Assembly (NCBI GenBank): GCA_947305245.1
Contig: CAMZDG010000010.1
Coordinates: 1-64,000 of the forward strand
DNA: 64,000 nucleotides
Direction of reading: 5' to 3'
Source: an uncultured Lachnospiraceae bacterium
GTDB taxonomy: Bacteria; Bacillota; Clostridia; Lachnospirales; Lachnospiraceae
The notes beneath the pieces are model-generated. The model was not told the origin of the DNA. It saw only the letters and a program-made list of their open reading frames with translations, and ran no database searches. Below are positions 50,954 to 59,333 of this stretch, piece after piece. A program made the position numbers and the translations under genes. The stretch's first letter is position 1, and every line of letters begins with the position of its first letter.

Positions 50954-51652
50954 TCATCCATAAACATGCATCATGTAAAATGCGATGAGGGACATTATCA
51001 TAAATGTTCCTCCGATCACATAAAGAATGGCCGCGCCGGTTTTGTCCATTTTTTCTTCATAAAACTCCGTCGGGTTATCCGGATTGATATGGATCTCCCT
51101 TGTTTCCCCGGGTGCCACCTTATTCATATTCGAGTAGTTTTCATTGCAAAGCTGCAACATTTCTCCCCGAAAATAGATCTCGTAAACCGGGCACTCAAGC
51201 AAGGTTCCGTCGTCCACGTGGGATTTCACGTCCACGCAGGTCGCCATAATGGTATAGGAACAGAGATTTCGCTTTTTTAGAGAACTGAGATAAGTCCCGA
51301 CAACCACTGCCGCCCCTATGATAAAAAAGGCCGACAACGCCAGCTCCGGCAGGATCTTTTCCACATAAGCGATGATGCTTTCACTCCCAACGTAATAGAT
51401 CAGCCCTCCTGCGATCGCAAGGATCCCTACGAGCGGAAAGATCACCGTGATCGGCTGGAAAGAGTGATTCTTGATTCCACCTGCAACGATGATAATGCCA
51501 AAGATCAAAAAGAGCTGACCAAACAAAACTACGGTAAGCGGTGTCTGATCATGATTGGAAAAATAGATCATTCCGACGATAGATCCGAAAAACCATATGA
51601 TAAAAGCGAAGCTGAGCAGATAAGCTCCCAGACCATATTCTCTGTTTCCCAT
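50954..51652 (-). CDS. Membrane protein, DUF3592-like
   Basis: 232 residues. Four N-terminal hydrophobic helices (about 8-30, 38-58, 65-85, 98-118), a beta-rich segment (about 125-195; CPVYEIYFRGEML, REIHINPDNPTEFYEEK) and a final helix (205-228). The beta segment between helices resembles DUF3592. Function unknown. Confidence 0.6.
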   Translation of the reverse strand: MGNREYGLGAYLLSFAFIIWFFGSIVGMIYFSNHDQTPLTVVLFGQLFLIFGIIIVAGGIKNHSFQPITVIFPLVGILAIAGGLIYYVGSESIIAYVEKILPELALSAFFIIGAAVVVGTYLSSLKKRNLCSYTIMATCVDVKSHVDDGTLLECPVYEIYFRGEMLQLCNENYSNMNKVAPGETREIHINPDNPTEFYEEKMDKTGAAILYVIGGTFMIMSLIAFYMMHVYG

Positions 51653-51679
51653 AGGAATCCTCCCAAGTTTCCGAGGCGA

Positions 51680-53314
51680 TCACTTCTTTGTGATCTCCAT
51701 CTCAATGACCTTCCACTCTTCGTCCTTATATTTCAGCGTACGGGGCTTTTCCTGCTCCACCTCCTGAAATCCCAGAGACTTATAGCAGGCACGGGCAGGC
51801 GGATTATTCTCATACACACCGATCGTGACCTTCTTGGCCTTGAGGATGTCGAAGGCATATTTCAGGCCCATCTCCAGCATACGCTTGCCATAGCCCTTGC
51901 CGCGCCTTGTGTCATCCACGATGACCCAGCCAAGGCGGATCGTCTCATGATCGCCAATGTAACGCAGGATGAAATGCCCGACCACGCCCGTCTCATCAAA
52001 GGCAACCATGGGATAGAAGTTGTCCTCGTCCTTGCAAAGGCCGTTTTGTTTGCTGTAAATGTCATCGAACTTCTCCGTGGTGAGCGGGAATTCGCCAAAC
52101 ATGCCAGCGCTCCATTTGTAGTAGATCACTTCGTCCTTATTTGCCCAGCTGACAATGCTCTTGGCGTCCATGCTCTTGTACGGGCGAAGTCTCAGAATAG
52201 AGGCATTGCCGTCCTCCTGGCCCGCAAAAACGCAGGTTTTTAACGCATCAACCTGCACGTCCGTATCCATCCAATAGTACATGGAATTGAAATACGAGAT
52301 GAACTTCTCGGCGTCCTCTTCAAGCACGGCATGTCCCACCTTATGGAAATTCAGGACAAGATGCTCGCCAAGGTCCTCTTCTTCATAGACTTCATTCGCT
52401 CTTTTATAGCATTCCCACATGGCGGGCGCATTCACCCAATCCTCACCCGTGCAGGCCGCGATGATGAAATAATAACGATCCGGATCCAGCGCGAGGATCG
52501 GCAGGTTCTCCTGATCCAGCGGGATGTCGGCCGGGGACTTGTACTCCAGGAACTTGTCATTAAACCAGCCGCGCTCCGCCTCAGACTGCAGGCAGTCCAG
52601 AGGTTCATTCTTGCCATAGGTATATTCCGCCGAAGCGCCAACCCCTCGAAGATCGTAGGTTTTGCCTTCGGAGACAAAGTTATATAACGCAAGACCGCCT
52701 GCGCCGGAGCAAGCCGGGATCGTCATGCGAAACCGCTTGTCAAAGGCGCCGCAGACCGCAGTCGCCTTGCCGCAGCGCGATACCCCAGTCACCATCGAAG
52801 CATCCGCATCGAGATGAAATTCCTTGTCAAGCCCTGCGTACACCGCATCCAATACCTTCGAAGCGCTCCAGGCCCATGCCATCAGGACGCCAGTCTGCTC
52901 CGCGGGATCAGCTCCGTAAGGATACAGATCATAAAAAGCACCCTTGTGTGCCATGTCATCCGACGCGATCTGACGCCCCTCTAAGAAGAACAGCGCATAG
53001 CCCTGTGATAAAATATAATCCTTGGGCTGGATCGGATGCATGCAAATGATGAAGGGAGAGCCCTTAGGGTACTTCCTTCGGTCCTCTTCCTTTGGCAGAT
53101 ATGCATGCACGGTAAATTCCGCCTTGCGACCATTCTTCTCAAGCCGGAGCTTCACCAGCTCCCCGCCGACGACGGCAAAGGGATTAAACATCGCAACCAT
53201 TGGATCCAATACCTTTGGATCCTCTCCCAACAGCTCATAAGTCACCTGTTCACCTTCCCTCCAGGTGCCGTACATATTCTTTTCATAAAATTCGCGGATC
53301 TCTTCCCTGTTCAT
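51680..53314 (-). CDS. Fusion: CE15-like esterase domain + GNAT acetyltransferase
   Basis: 544 residues. Residues about 1-370 form an alpha/beta-hydrolase domain with nucleophile Ser179 in VTGVSRCGKATAV, the motif of glucuronoyl esterases (CE15), and a candidate catalytic His in HKVGHAVLEED. There is no signal peptide, so it acts inside the cell, unlike plant-cell-wall CE15 enzymes. Residues about 375-544 are a GNAT domain (GWVIVDDTRRGKGYGKRMLEM, ENNPPARACYKSLGF). Fusion of a deacylase-like with an acyl-transfer domain is unusual. Substrate unknown. Confidence 0.78.
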   Translation of the reverse strand: MNREEIREFYEKNMYGTWREGEQVTYELLGEDPKVLDPMVAMFNPFAVVGGELVKLRLEKNGRKAEFTVHAYLPKEEDRRKYPKGSPFIICMHPIQPKDYILSQGYALFFLEGRQIASDDMAHKGAFYDLYPYGADPAEQTGVLMAWAWSASKVLDAVYAGLDKEFHLDADASMVTGVSRCGKATAVCGAFDKRFRMTIPACSGAGGLALYNFVSEGKTYDLRGVGASAEYTYGKNEPLDCLQSEAERGWFNDKFLEYKSPADIPLDQENLPILALDPDRYYFIIAACTGEDWVNAPAMWECYKRANEVYEEEDLGEHLVLNFHKVGHAVLEEDAEKFISYFNSMYYWMDTDVQVDALKTCVFAGQEDGNASILRLRPYKSMDAKSIVSWANKDEVIYYKWSAGMFGEFPLTTEKFDDIYSKQNGLCKDEDNFYPMVAFDETGVVGHFILRYIGDHETIRLGWVIVDDTRRGKGYGKRMLEMGLKYAFDILKAKKVTIGVYENNPPARACYKSLGFQEVEQEKPRTLKYKDEEWKVIEMEITKK

Positions 53315-53371
53315 TTATGCTACCCCTTTTCATCATGCCTTTACGAATCAGCCTTCAATATATTCACAATA

Positions 53372-54262
53372 TCACATATCCTTGTGAGCGTCCATCTTCT
53401 CTTCCCCTAGGATCCATTTCTCCATGCTCTCCCTCAGCGCATTGCTCGTATCTTCAATGTTGCAAAGCTGCGTGATCACAAGACCCCTTTTCGGAAGGAC
53501 ATAGCATTTTTGCCCTTGTCTTCCGTTGATGCTAAAGCCATCGAGATACTTCCAGATAAAGTATCCGTAGCCCCCTTCGCGGTTTTGCATCTGAACGCTG
53601 GTGGCCAGCTCATCATAGGTTTCCGACAGGAGGCGCCGCCCCTGATGCATGCCCTTGTTGTACAGCAAAAGCCCGATCTTACTGAAATCATGCACCGTCA
53701 GCTTCATGCCGGATGCGCCGTAAAAATACCCTTCCGGGCATCTTGTATATTCAAAACGCGTGATGCCAAGAGGCTGAAAAATCCTCTCTTCGATGAACTC
53801 GCCAAGGTCACGCCCTAAAATTTCCGTCAGCGCCACGCCGACCAAATAGGAATTGATATTCGAGTAATTGAAGGTTCGCTCCTCCGGATGGCTGATCTCG
53901 CAGGAAAGCGCGAAGTCGATCCAGCTCTCGCCCTCCGCGCGGAAAGGGATATCCCCCACCGACATGGTCAGAAGCCTTTTCACACTGATCTTCCGGAAGG
54001 TCTCCTCCTGCTTCGCCGACATCTTGGCGACCTTCTCCTTCGGCAGATATTCCAAAATGGACTGCTCCAGATCGATCAGCCCCATGTCGTACACCATCCC
54101 AACCGCAATGGAAAGCACCGTCTTCGTCGCCGAGTACAGTTCATGGAGATTTTCCTCCGTATCCCCGTAGCTGTGCGTCAGAACGCCGTTTTCATAGACC
54201 TCGACTCCGAATACGTTCCACTGATTTTCCTCAATGTCCTTTACAAATGCTTCAAAATTCAT
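53372..54262 (-). CDS. Serine beta-lactamase-like hydrolase (class C/esterase type)
   Basis: 296 residues from the ATG at 54262, with GAGGG 6 bases upstream. The catalytic Ser-Ala-Thr-Lys is at 44-47 and Tyr-Ser-Asn near 137. There is no signal peptide. Such cytoplasmic members are usually esterases or D-amino acid amidases rather than beta-lactamases. It directly follows a remnant of a HAD hydrolase gene (54264-54364). Confidence 0.85.
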   Translation of the reverse strand: MNFEAFVKDIEENQWNVFGVEVYENGVLTHSYGDTEENLHELYSATKTVLSIAVGMVYDMGLIDLEQSILEYLPKEKVAKMSAKQEETFRKISVKRLLTMSVGDIPFRAEGESWIDFALSCEISHPEERTFNYSNINSYLVGVALTEILGRDLGEFIEERIFQPLGITRFEYTRCPEGYFYGASGMKLTVHDFSKIGLLLYNKGMHQGRRLLSETYDELATSVQMQNREGGYGYFIWKYLDGFSINGRQGQKCYVLPKRGLVITQLCNIEDTSNALRESMEKWILGEEKMDAHKDM

Positions 54263-54263
54263 G

Positions 54264-54364
54264 CTAACCCTCTCTTTCATTTAGGCATTCCAGCGCCCTT
54301 TTCGTCTCAAACGTATCGCCGTGGAAATTCAGGAACATGGCCTGGAAATCCTTCCCTGCAGATC
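54264..54364 (-). pseudogene. Remnant of a HAD-family hydrolase gene
   Basis: An open stretch translates to KDFQAMFLNFHGDTFETKRA and matches KDFQTMFMNSHGETFETQRA of the intact HAD protein at 56393-57070. Only about 30 codons remain between two intact genes, and it ends in TAG. It shows that a copy of the HAD gene once stood here. Confidence 0.65.
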
Positions 54365-55264
54365 TTAAAACAGGTCCAAGGAACTGCTTAAATAGATTTC
54401 CTCGCGCACCTTGAGCTGATGTTCCGGCTTGGTCATATAATACAGCAGAAATTCCAAAATAATGGCACTTCCAAGGCTTCTGCCCTCGATCTTAAACTGT
54501 GAAAAGCCTTGCGGAACATAGGTATTCTCAATGTCCGAAAGCCCGATAAATCCCGGATTCTTCATAGCGTCGGAAAACCGATAGCCCCTTGCCGCGGTCG
54601 GTGAAACGCATGCGTGGTCCTCACAATCCTCACCGAGGCTCTTTCGGCTGACATTCTCATAGCAATTCTTTCGATCATAACAATCAAACCAGCAACACTC
54701 ATTGCACAAAAACTCAACCTTTTGCTTGCACGCCGGCGTCAGGGTATTCAACTCCGAAAATGCCTTGTTCAACCTGAAATCAGGCACGACATAGCGAAAT
54801 TCCGGACGCTCACTCTCCGCGCGAAAAGCCTCGAAATCCCTTAGGACCTTCGTCGTCGAAGACACAAAATAAAACGCAGGGTAGTTTCTTTGGAGATACG
54901 AAAGCAGCAAATCCGACGAAAGGATCACACCGTTTTCCGCCTTGCCGTTCCTTTCAAACAAAGCACACAGGTCATTACATCTTTTGTCCGAAAGATGCTT
55001 TTCCTCCAAGAGAGAATTGCTAAACGTAAGGCGCGAAGAAATATCATATTCCTTCATTAGGTCTGCGACGTCCTCGGGCGCCGCATCCCCAAAACCGACG
55101 CGTCCTCCGCCCCAGAGACAATCCGCAGGCGCTCCGTATATGGATCCGATCTCACACCAGTCGTAAAAGTATTCTCCGTGACTTCGAAATAGCGGAAGAA
55201 ACACCTTGTAAAATTCATAAAATTCAAATAACCCCGGGAGGTGAAAATATGCTTTCTTCTCCAC
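54365..55264 (-). CDS. Conserved protein, possibly related to U32-type peptidases
   Basis: 299 residues. Pattern: YFHLPGLFEFYEFY, EIGSIYGAP, SSRLTFSNSLLEEKHL, FYFVSSTTKVLRDFEAF, and a cysteine cluster FLCNECCWFDCYDRKNC (about 185-202). The order of motifs and the late cysteine group recall U32 peptidase-like barrels involved in RNA or cofactor modification, but the match is from general resemblance only. No signal peptide. It might bind a metal or iron-sulfur cluster. Confidence 0.6.
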   Translation of the reverse strand: MEKKAYFHLPGLFEFYEFYKVFLPLFRSHGEYFYDWCEIGSIYGAPADCLWGGGRVGFGDAAPEDVADLMKEYDISSRLTFSNSLLEEKHLSDKRCNDLCALFERNGKAENGVILSSDLLLSYLQRNYPAFYFVSSTTKVLRDFEAFRAESERPEFRYVVPDFRLNKAFSELNTLTPACKQKVEFLCNECCWFDCYDRKNCYENVSRKSLGEDCEDHACVSPTAARGYRFSDAMKNPGFIGLSDIENTYVPQGFSQFKIEGRSLGSAIILEFLLYYMTKPEHQLKVREEIYLSSSLDLF

Positions 55265-55278
55265 GTTCCGCCATCCTC

Positions 55279-55752
55279 CTAGAGTTTATATGCCATAAAA
55301 TTCCCGTTATGTACGAATCCATACGCCGTATAGAGCTTCACGCCCATGTTGGATGCGGTGATCCAGACGGCTCCGCAGCCGTAGCTTCTCGCTTCCTCCA
55401 CGACTCTGTGGAGCAGTTCCTTCGCGATCCCCATGCGCCTGTAATTCGGATCCGTAAACATGCTCGATAAAAGTCCCAGTCTCCCCGTCGGGCAGGAAAA
55501 ATAAGGCGGCTTTTCCACGAATGACATGCCGCTCGTGCCAATGATCTTGTCCCCATCCAGCGCAAGCCAGGAAACAAACGTGCCGTCCGCCATGTGTCTG
55601 TGGTAAAAATCCTCCAACGCCGTCTTAAGGTCCACGTCCTCCGGTGGCCTTTTTCCCTCTACTTCATATTCCTCCGTCAGCTGCGTGATCCGCATGTTGA
55701 TAAAGGTTTCCAAATCCGCTTCCGTCAGCTTCCTATATAGGATCTCACTCAT
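55279..55752 (-). CDS. GNAT-family N-acetyltransferase
   Basis: 157 residues. The GNAT core is complete: acetyl-CoA motif MFTDPNYRRMGIAKELLHRV (about 97-116) and ASNMGVKLYTAYGFVHNG at the C-terminus. Cytoplasmic. Substrate unknown. It starts 72 bp after the next GNAT gene. Confidence 0.88.
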   Translation of the reverse strand: MSEILYRKLTEADLETFINMRITQLTEEYEVEGKRPPEDVDLKTALEDFYHRHMADGTFVSWLALDGDKIIGTSGMSFVEKPPYFSCPTGRLGLLSSMFTDPNYRRMGIAKELLHRVVEEARSYGCGAVWITASNMGVKLYTAYGFVHNGNFMAYKL

Positions 55753-55824
55753 ATTGCTACCTCCCTTCGGACGGTACGTGCCTATTTCCCTTCCGGCACG
55801 CGCCCCTAGTCAAATGCATCTGGG

Positions 55825-56373
55825 TCACGGCCTTACCCGCACCATGAGAATGTCATCCGCATAGGTCCCGTCATCATATTTATTCGCGTTCGGGATCCTG
55901 CCACATTCCTTGAATCCAAGGCTTTCATAGAGATGATAAGCACGATCATTTCCGCCAACCACGGTGAGCTCCGACATCTCATATCCTGCTTCGTCGATCC
56001 TGGCAAGGAGCCGCTCCATGAGAAGTCTTCCGAGCCCAAACCCCGTATATTTCAGGAAAAGCGCGATCCCAACGCTGGCCCGGTGGTGGTTTCTTCTGCT
56101 CGAGGTCACCATTTCAAAGGCGCAGTTGCCCGCATATTCTCCGTCCACGAAAGCCATGATCATCATCTCATTCTCGGATTCATTATGGCTTTTTAAGAAT
56201 TCGAGTTCATTCTCAGCGGAATAAGTGACTTCATCCGACTCACACATTAAAAACCTGGTCTCACCGGTCACCGTCTTTAAGTATTCAAGTAGCATCTCTG
56301 CCTCTTCTTCCTTGGGGCTTCGAAGCAAAATCTCCCTGCCGCCAAGTTCCAATCTCTCTTCTTCAAAAATCAT
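55825..56373 (-). CDS. GNAT-family N-acetyltransferase
   Basis: 182 residues. The acetyl-CoA segment VGIALFLKYTGFGLGRLLME (about 101-120) and NDRAYHLYESLGFKECGR are typical of RimI/RimL-like GNATs. Substrate unknown. A hairpin repeat at 56390-56418 separates it from the HAD gene upstream. Confidence 0.88.
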   Translation of the reverse strand: MIFEEERLELGGREILLRSPKEEEAEMLLEYLKTVTGETRFLMCESDEVTYSAENELEFLKSHNESENEMMIMAFVDGEYAGNCAFEMVTSSRRNHHRASVGIALFLKYTGFGLGRLLMERLLARIDEAGYEMSELTVVGGNDRAYHLYESLGFKECGRIPNANKYDDGTYADDILMVRVRP

Positions 56374-56389
56374 TTCTCTTCACTCCTTT

Positions 56390-56418
56390 GTGTCAAAAAG
56401 AACCGTCCCCGTTGACAC
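56390..56418. repeat. REP-like hairpin repeat (copy 1)
   Basis: GTGTCAA...TTGACAC (7-bp stem) encloses AAAGAACCGTCCCCG. The stop codon and last residues (VNGDGSF) of the HAD gene lie inside it. Similar elements occur at 57405, 61574 and 63938. Confidence 0.7.
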
Positions 56419-57070
56419 ACAGTGCCTCCGTCAAAGTAGCGATACTGCGGGTGTCTTCGGGAACTGCTTTGCCAAAGCGGTTGAGCCATAGGGCCTTAAT
56501 TCCAAGTGTCCCGGCGCCTTTTACGTCGCTGCTAATGGAATCCCCGATATGGATGACCTCGTCCGGTTTAAGACCAGTCTCACGAAGTGCCAGTTCAAAC
56601 AATTCCTTACGAGGCTTGTAGCTCCTTGCGTCCTCCGAAGTAAAGACACCTGCGGGATGCAGGTCATGATATGCGATTGCTTCCAGAAGGTCGCTTCTGT
56701 CGATGTTCGAAACAACATAGATCGGCAAAGGACACTTTTCAAAAAACGCATGCGAATCCTCAAAGATCGGCGGTTTTACCCAGTGTGCAAACATCATCTC
56801 GCTAAGTTCTTTTGCGTTGGCATTCGACGAAAATTTCTCCAACGTATGCGCCAAGGATTTCTCTTCCAGTGCCCTCTGCGTCTCGAACGTTTCGCCATGG
56901 GAATTCATGAACATGGTCTGGAAATCCTTCCACCAAAACCCGTCTATGTCAGAAGGATCTTCTACCTTCCCCGTGTCGCAGATGATCTTCGTGATCTTCT
57001 TAATCACTTCTCCGTCTTCATGCACGATCGTCCCATAAAAATCTACAAAAAAAGCTTTGATCATAAACAC
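56393..57070 (-). CDS. HAD-family hydrolase
   Basis: 225 residues. The nucleophile motif FVDFYGTIV (Asp about 10), motif II VVSNID, and motif III/IV ARSYKPRKELFELAL and IHIGDSISSDVKGA are all present. It is probably a small phosphatase of the YjjG/REG-2 type. The last seven residues (VNGDGSF) are encoded by a hairpin repeat, so the natural C-terminus may have been replaced. Related broken copies lie at 54264 and 57061. Confidence 0.88.
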   Translation of the reverse strand: MFMIKAFFVDFYGTIVHEDGEVIKKITKIICDTGKVEDPSDIDGFWWKDFQTMFMNSHGETFETQRALEEKSLAHTLEKFSSNANAKELSEMMFAHWVKPPIFEDSHAFFEKCPLPIYVVSNIDRSDLLEAIAYHDLHPAGVFTSEDARSYKPRKELFELALRETGLKPDEVIHIGDSISSDVKGAGTLGIKALWLNRFGKAVPEDTRSIATLTEALCVNGDGSF

Positions 57071-57381
57071 TCCTTAAGATGCTCTTTCAGCTCCTGCCAA
57101 TTTTCAACCGTCAGCACGCTCTCTACAGGTTCGTACTTTAGGTCGATCGCGCCAACATACCACACGGGAAACATTCCGATACCCTGCGCACCCACGACGT
57201 CACATCTGTACTGATCCCCAATGTACCATACCTCCTCCGGCGTTTTATTATACTTGTTCTTCACGGCATGCTTCATCACCGCCGCCGTTCCCTTAATGCC
57301 ATTAAACCGCTCCTCCGCAACCAATGTTTGACCATAATCAAACAAGATCATCTTAGGGTAGTTTCCAATTTGCATTTTCAT
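57061..57381 (-). pseudogene. HAD-family hydrolase with internal deletion
   Basis: 106 residues. The N-terminal nucleophile motif MILFDYGQTLV and the C-terminal motif EEVWYIGDQYRCDVVGAQGIG are present, but about 100 residues between them (cap and motif II) are missing. Such a protein cannot fold as a normal HAD enzyme. It overlaps the intact HAD gene start by 10 bp. Confidence 0.65.
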
Positions 57382-57404
57382 CTAATTTGTTTCCTTTCCA
57401 AAAC

Positions 57405-57433
57405 GTGTCAAAAAGAACCGTCCCCATTGACAT
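57405..57433. repeat. REP-like hairpin repeat (copy 2)
   Basis: GTGTCAA...TTGACAT around AAAGAACCGTCCCCA differs from copy 1 by two bases. It supplies the stop codon and the last residues (VNGDGSF) of the NUDIX gene. Confidence 0.7.
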
Positions 57434-57998
57434 GCTTTCCGTTTATTTCGGTCATGCTTATGTTTCTTAACTGCTCAAAATAAGGCGCATATCTGTCATT
57501 GTGCGTTTTGATGGCGAGCTCGGAATCTACATATTCAAGTAAACCAGCGATATCAACCCATTTATACTCCGTGGTCTCGCCTTCCTGCAGCACGACGAAA
57601 TCCTTGGGACAATCCACGGTCACCAGATAGGAATAAAACATGCTGTGGCTCTTGTCCCGGAAAGTGTGGCTAATCAGCTGAAACTCCTCCGCCGTAATCC
57701 CCGTCTCTTCAAAGAGTTCGCGCTTTGCGCACGTAATGGGATCCTCTCCCGCAATTGCCGAACCGCCGGCACTTGCCTCCCAATAACCAGGATAGACATC
57801 CTTGCTCATGTCCCGTTTTGTCAACAAATAAGTGCCGTCAACATGTCGTACCAAAATATCACAAACCATGTGATACCTGCCCTCAGGAATCACCTGATAA
57901 TTTCCGTGTTTTCTCTCCCATGTCTCCCCAGTCCTTTTTCCGTCACGATCATACAAATCCCAAAGCTCCAATCTGCCGGTTCTCCTTTCCTTCGTCAT
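57408..57998 (-). CDS. NUDIX hydrolase
   Basis: 196 residues. The NUDIX box GGSAIAGEDPITCAKRELFE-ETG is complete (about 80-102). The N-terminal ELWDLYDRDGKRTGETWERK resembles the isopentenyl-diphosphate-isomerase-like group of NUDIX proteins. Its last residues lie in a hairpin repeat (VNGDGSF), exactly as in the HAD gene next to it. It overlaps the truncated glycosyltransferase fragment by 50 bp. Confidence 0.88.
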   Translation of the reverse strand: MTKERRTGRLELWDLYDRDGKRTGETWERKHGNYQVIPEGRYHMVCDILVRHVDGTYLLTKRDMSKDVYPGYWEASAGGSAIAGEDPITCAKRELFEETGITAEEFQLISHTFRDKSHSMFYSYLVTVDCPKDFVVLQEGETTEYKWVDIAGLLEYVDSELAIKTHNDRYAPYFEQLRNISMTEINGKHVNGDGSF

Positions 57999-58320
57999 GC
58001 CATTTCTTCATGCGCTTGTCCAAATTCCCCGTGAAAAAAAGCACCTGGTCAAAGCTTTTCACTGTTTTCCTGGCAGTGATTCCAAGCTTTTGCACCATAG
58101 GGAAAAACGCCTTTGCGAAAAAGCCGGGCATACCCATCGGCGTTGGAACTACCAGCGCATAATTTCTGACGCCTTCGATCTCTATGAAATTCACGTCCCT
58201 GGCCATGCAAGTACGGACTTCCATTCCTGCCCTTCGTAACCCTTCCGTCAGGATCCTGCACCTGCTGCCAGGTCCCACCGTCTCTGCCATGGCCGCCATG
58301 GGTATGATCAATACCTTCAC
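57949..58320 (-). pseudogene. N-terminal fragment of a glycosyltransferase-like gene
   Basis: 123 residues. The start MKVLIIPMAAMAETVGPGSR and RILTEGLRRAGMEVRTCMAR resemble the nucleotide-sugar glycosyltransferase N-terminal domain (usual length about 380). The frame then runs into the NUDIX gene and stops there. It is probably a 3'-deleted remnant. The start overlaps the upstream NUDIX gene by four bases. Confidence 0.55.
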
Positions 58321-58811
58321 TCTTGCTCCCCTTTATCCCCACTCGGATAACTGATCTCATCGCCCCAACTCTGAATCTCTTCAAAAAATCCTTTCACCAT
58401 CATGAGCCCATAGGCCCAAAGGAACGCCCTGTCCTTTTCACTGATCTCGTTAAGGCTCATCCATAAAACTTCCTTCAAGGGAGGATTCTCCGTGGACTCT
58501 TCGGGATCATAGCCCGTGATCGCTTCCTGATCTTCAGTAACTGAAACCTCGAAGGAATGCTCCTCGGCACCATCCTCCTTATGGATCGTGGCTAGCTTTC
58601 TCACAATCGTCCCGTCCAGACCGCACTCTTCCTTCAGCTCCCGAATCACGGCCTGTTCAGGCGTTTCTCCCTCTTCGATTCCGCCGCCGGGAACCGTGAA
58701 AAATTCACGTCCAAAGTAAAAGACTCTCTCCATCAGGATCTTTCCGTCACGGACAACGATCGCCACGGCTCTGCTTCTCCTGCGAACGTAATATTCCTGC
58801 TTCTCGTCCAT
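58317..58811 (-). CDS. NUDIX hydrolase
   Basis: 164 residues. The NUDIX box GGGIEEGETPEQAVIRELKE-ECG (about 43-65) is canonical. RSRAVAIVVRDGKILMERV is a typical first strand. It probably hydrolyses a nucleoside diphosphate derivative. It overlaps the following glycosyltransferase fragment by four bases. Confidence 0.9.
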   Translation of the reverse strand: MDEKQEYYVRRRSRAVAIVVRDGKILMERVFYFGREFFTVPGGGIEEGETPEQAVIRELKEECGLDGTIVRKLATIHKEDGAEEHSFEVSVTEDQEAITGYDPEESTENPPLKEVLWMSLNEISEKDRAFLWAYGLMMVKGFFEEIQSWGDEISYPSGDKGEQE

Positions 58812-58823
58812 TCCTCACCCTCC

Positions 58824-59303
58824 TCATTTAAAATCCTTTTCGAGACTTGGAACGGCCAGCGTGATTGCATCCTCTCCGTATAGCTTTCTTTGGATTTCCT
58901 TTGCTTCCTCCGAAAAGGTAATGGTATGCCAATAATCCTTCGCATTAATCTCTATGATCTTAATTGGCTTTACTTCCACCCTTGAAACCCATTCCCACTG
59001 ATCAACGAGTTCAAACGTATCCGATGGCAAAACATAAATATATCCTTTTCCATTTGGATCAATGGAACCATAGTGCAAAAAACTTTTAATTCCATCACTG
59101 TCAAATCTAAGCTTCCCTTCCGGCGAGTCCGGATACCAGCGAAACGGCATGGCAAACGGAATGACTTCGTCCATGGTCGCCGCGGCATAGATTCCCGTCT
59201 GCGCTTCCGCATCGCATTGTCCATGCGCCTGCATGGGCTTTACGACATCGAATAAATACTGGCTTCCGTGATAGACCACTTCGGGTTTCTTCTGCTGTTC
59301 CAT
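58824..59303 (-). CDS. Conserved protein with ADP-ribosyltransferase-like N-terminus
   Basis: 159 residues. VVYHGSQYLFDVVKPMQAHG and TGIYAAATMDEVIPFAMPFR recall the His and Tyr/Ala-rich segments of ADP-ribosyltransferase or KptA-like folds. A catalytic Glu is not clear. The match is by pattern only and the activity is unknown. It lies in the run of NUDIX genes, which often act on ADP-ribose compounds. Confidence 0.55.
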   Translation of the reverse strand: MEQQKKPEVVYHGSQYLFDVVKPMQAHGQCDAEAQTGIYAAATMDEVIPFAMPFRWYPDSPEGKLRFDSDGIKSFLHYGSIDPNGKGYIYVLPSDTFELVDQWEWVSRVEVKPIKIIEINAKDYWHTITFSEEAKEIQRKLYGEDAITLAVPSLEKDFK

Positions 59304-59333
59304 TTCGCCTTCCTCCTAGTTTTATAGATAAAT

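Noticed and set aside
49499..53314. Fusions as sequencing errors
   Set aside because: The domains are joined by in-frame linkers without a broken motif or low-complexity run at the joints, and each gene has a single plausible start. An error cannot be excluded, but nothing in the sequence points to one.
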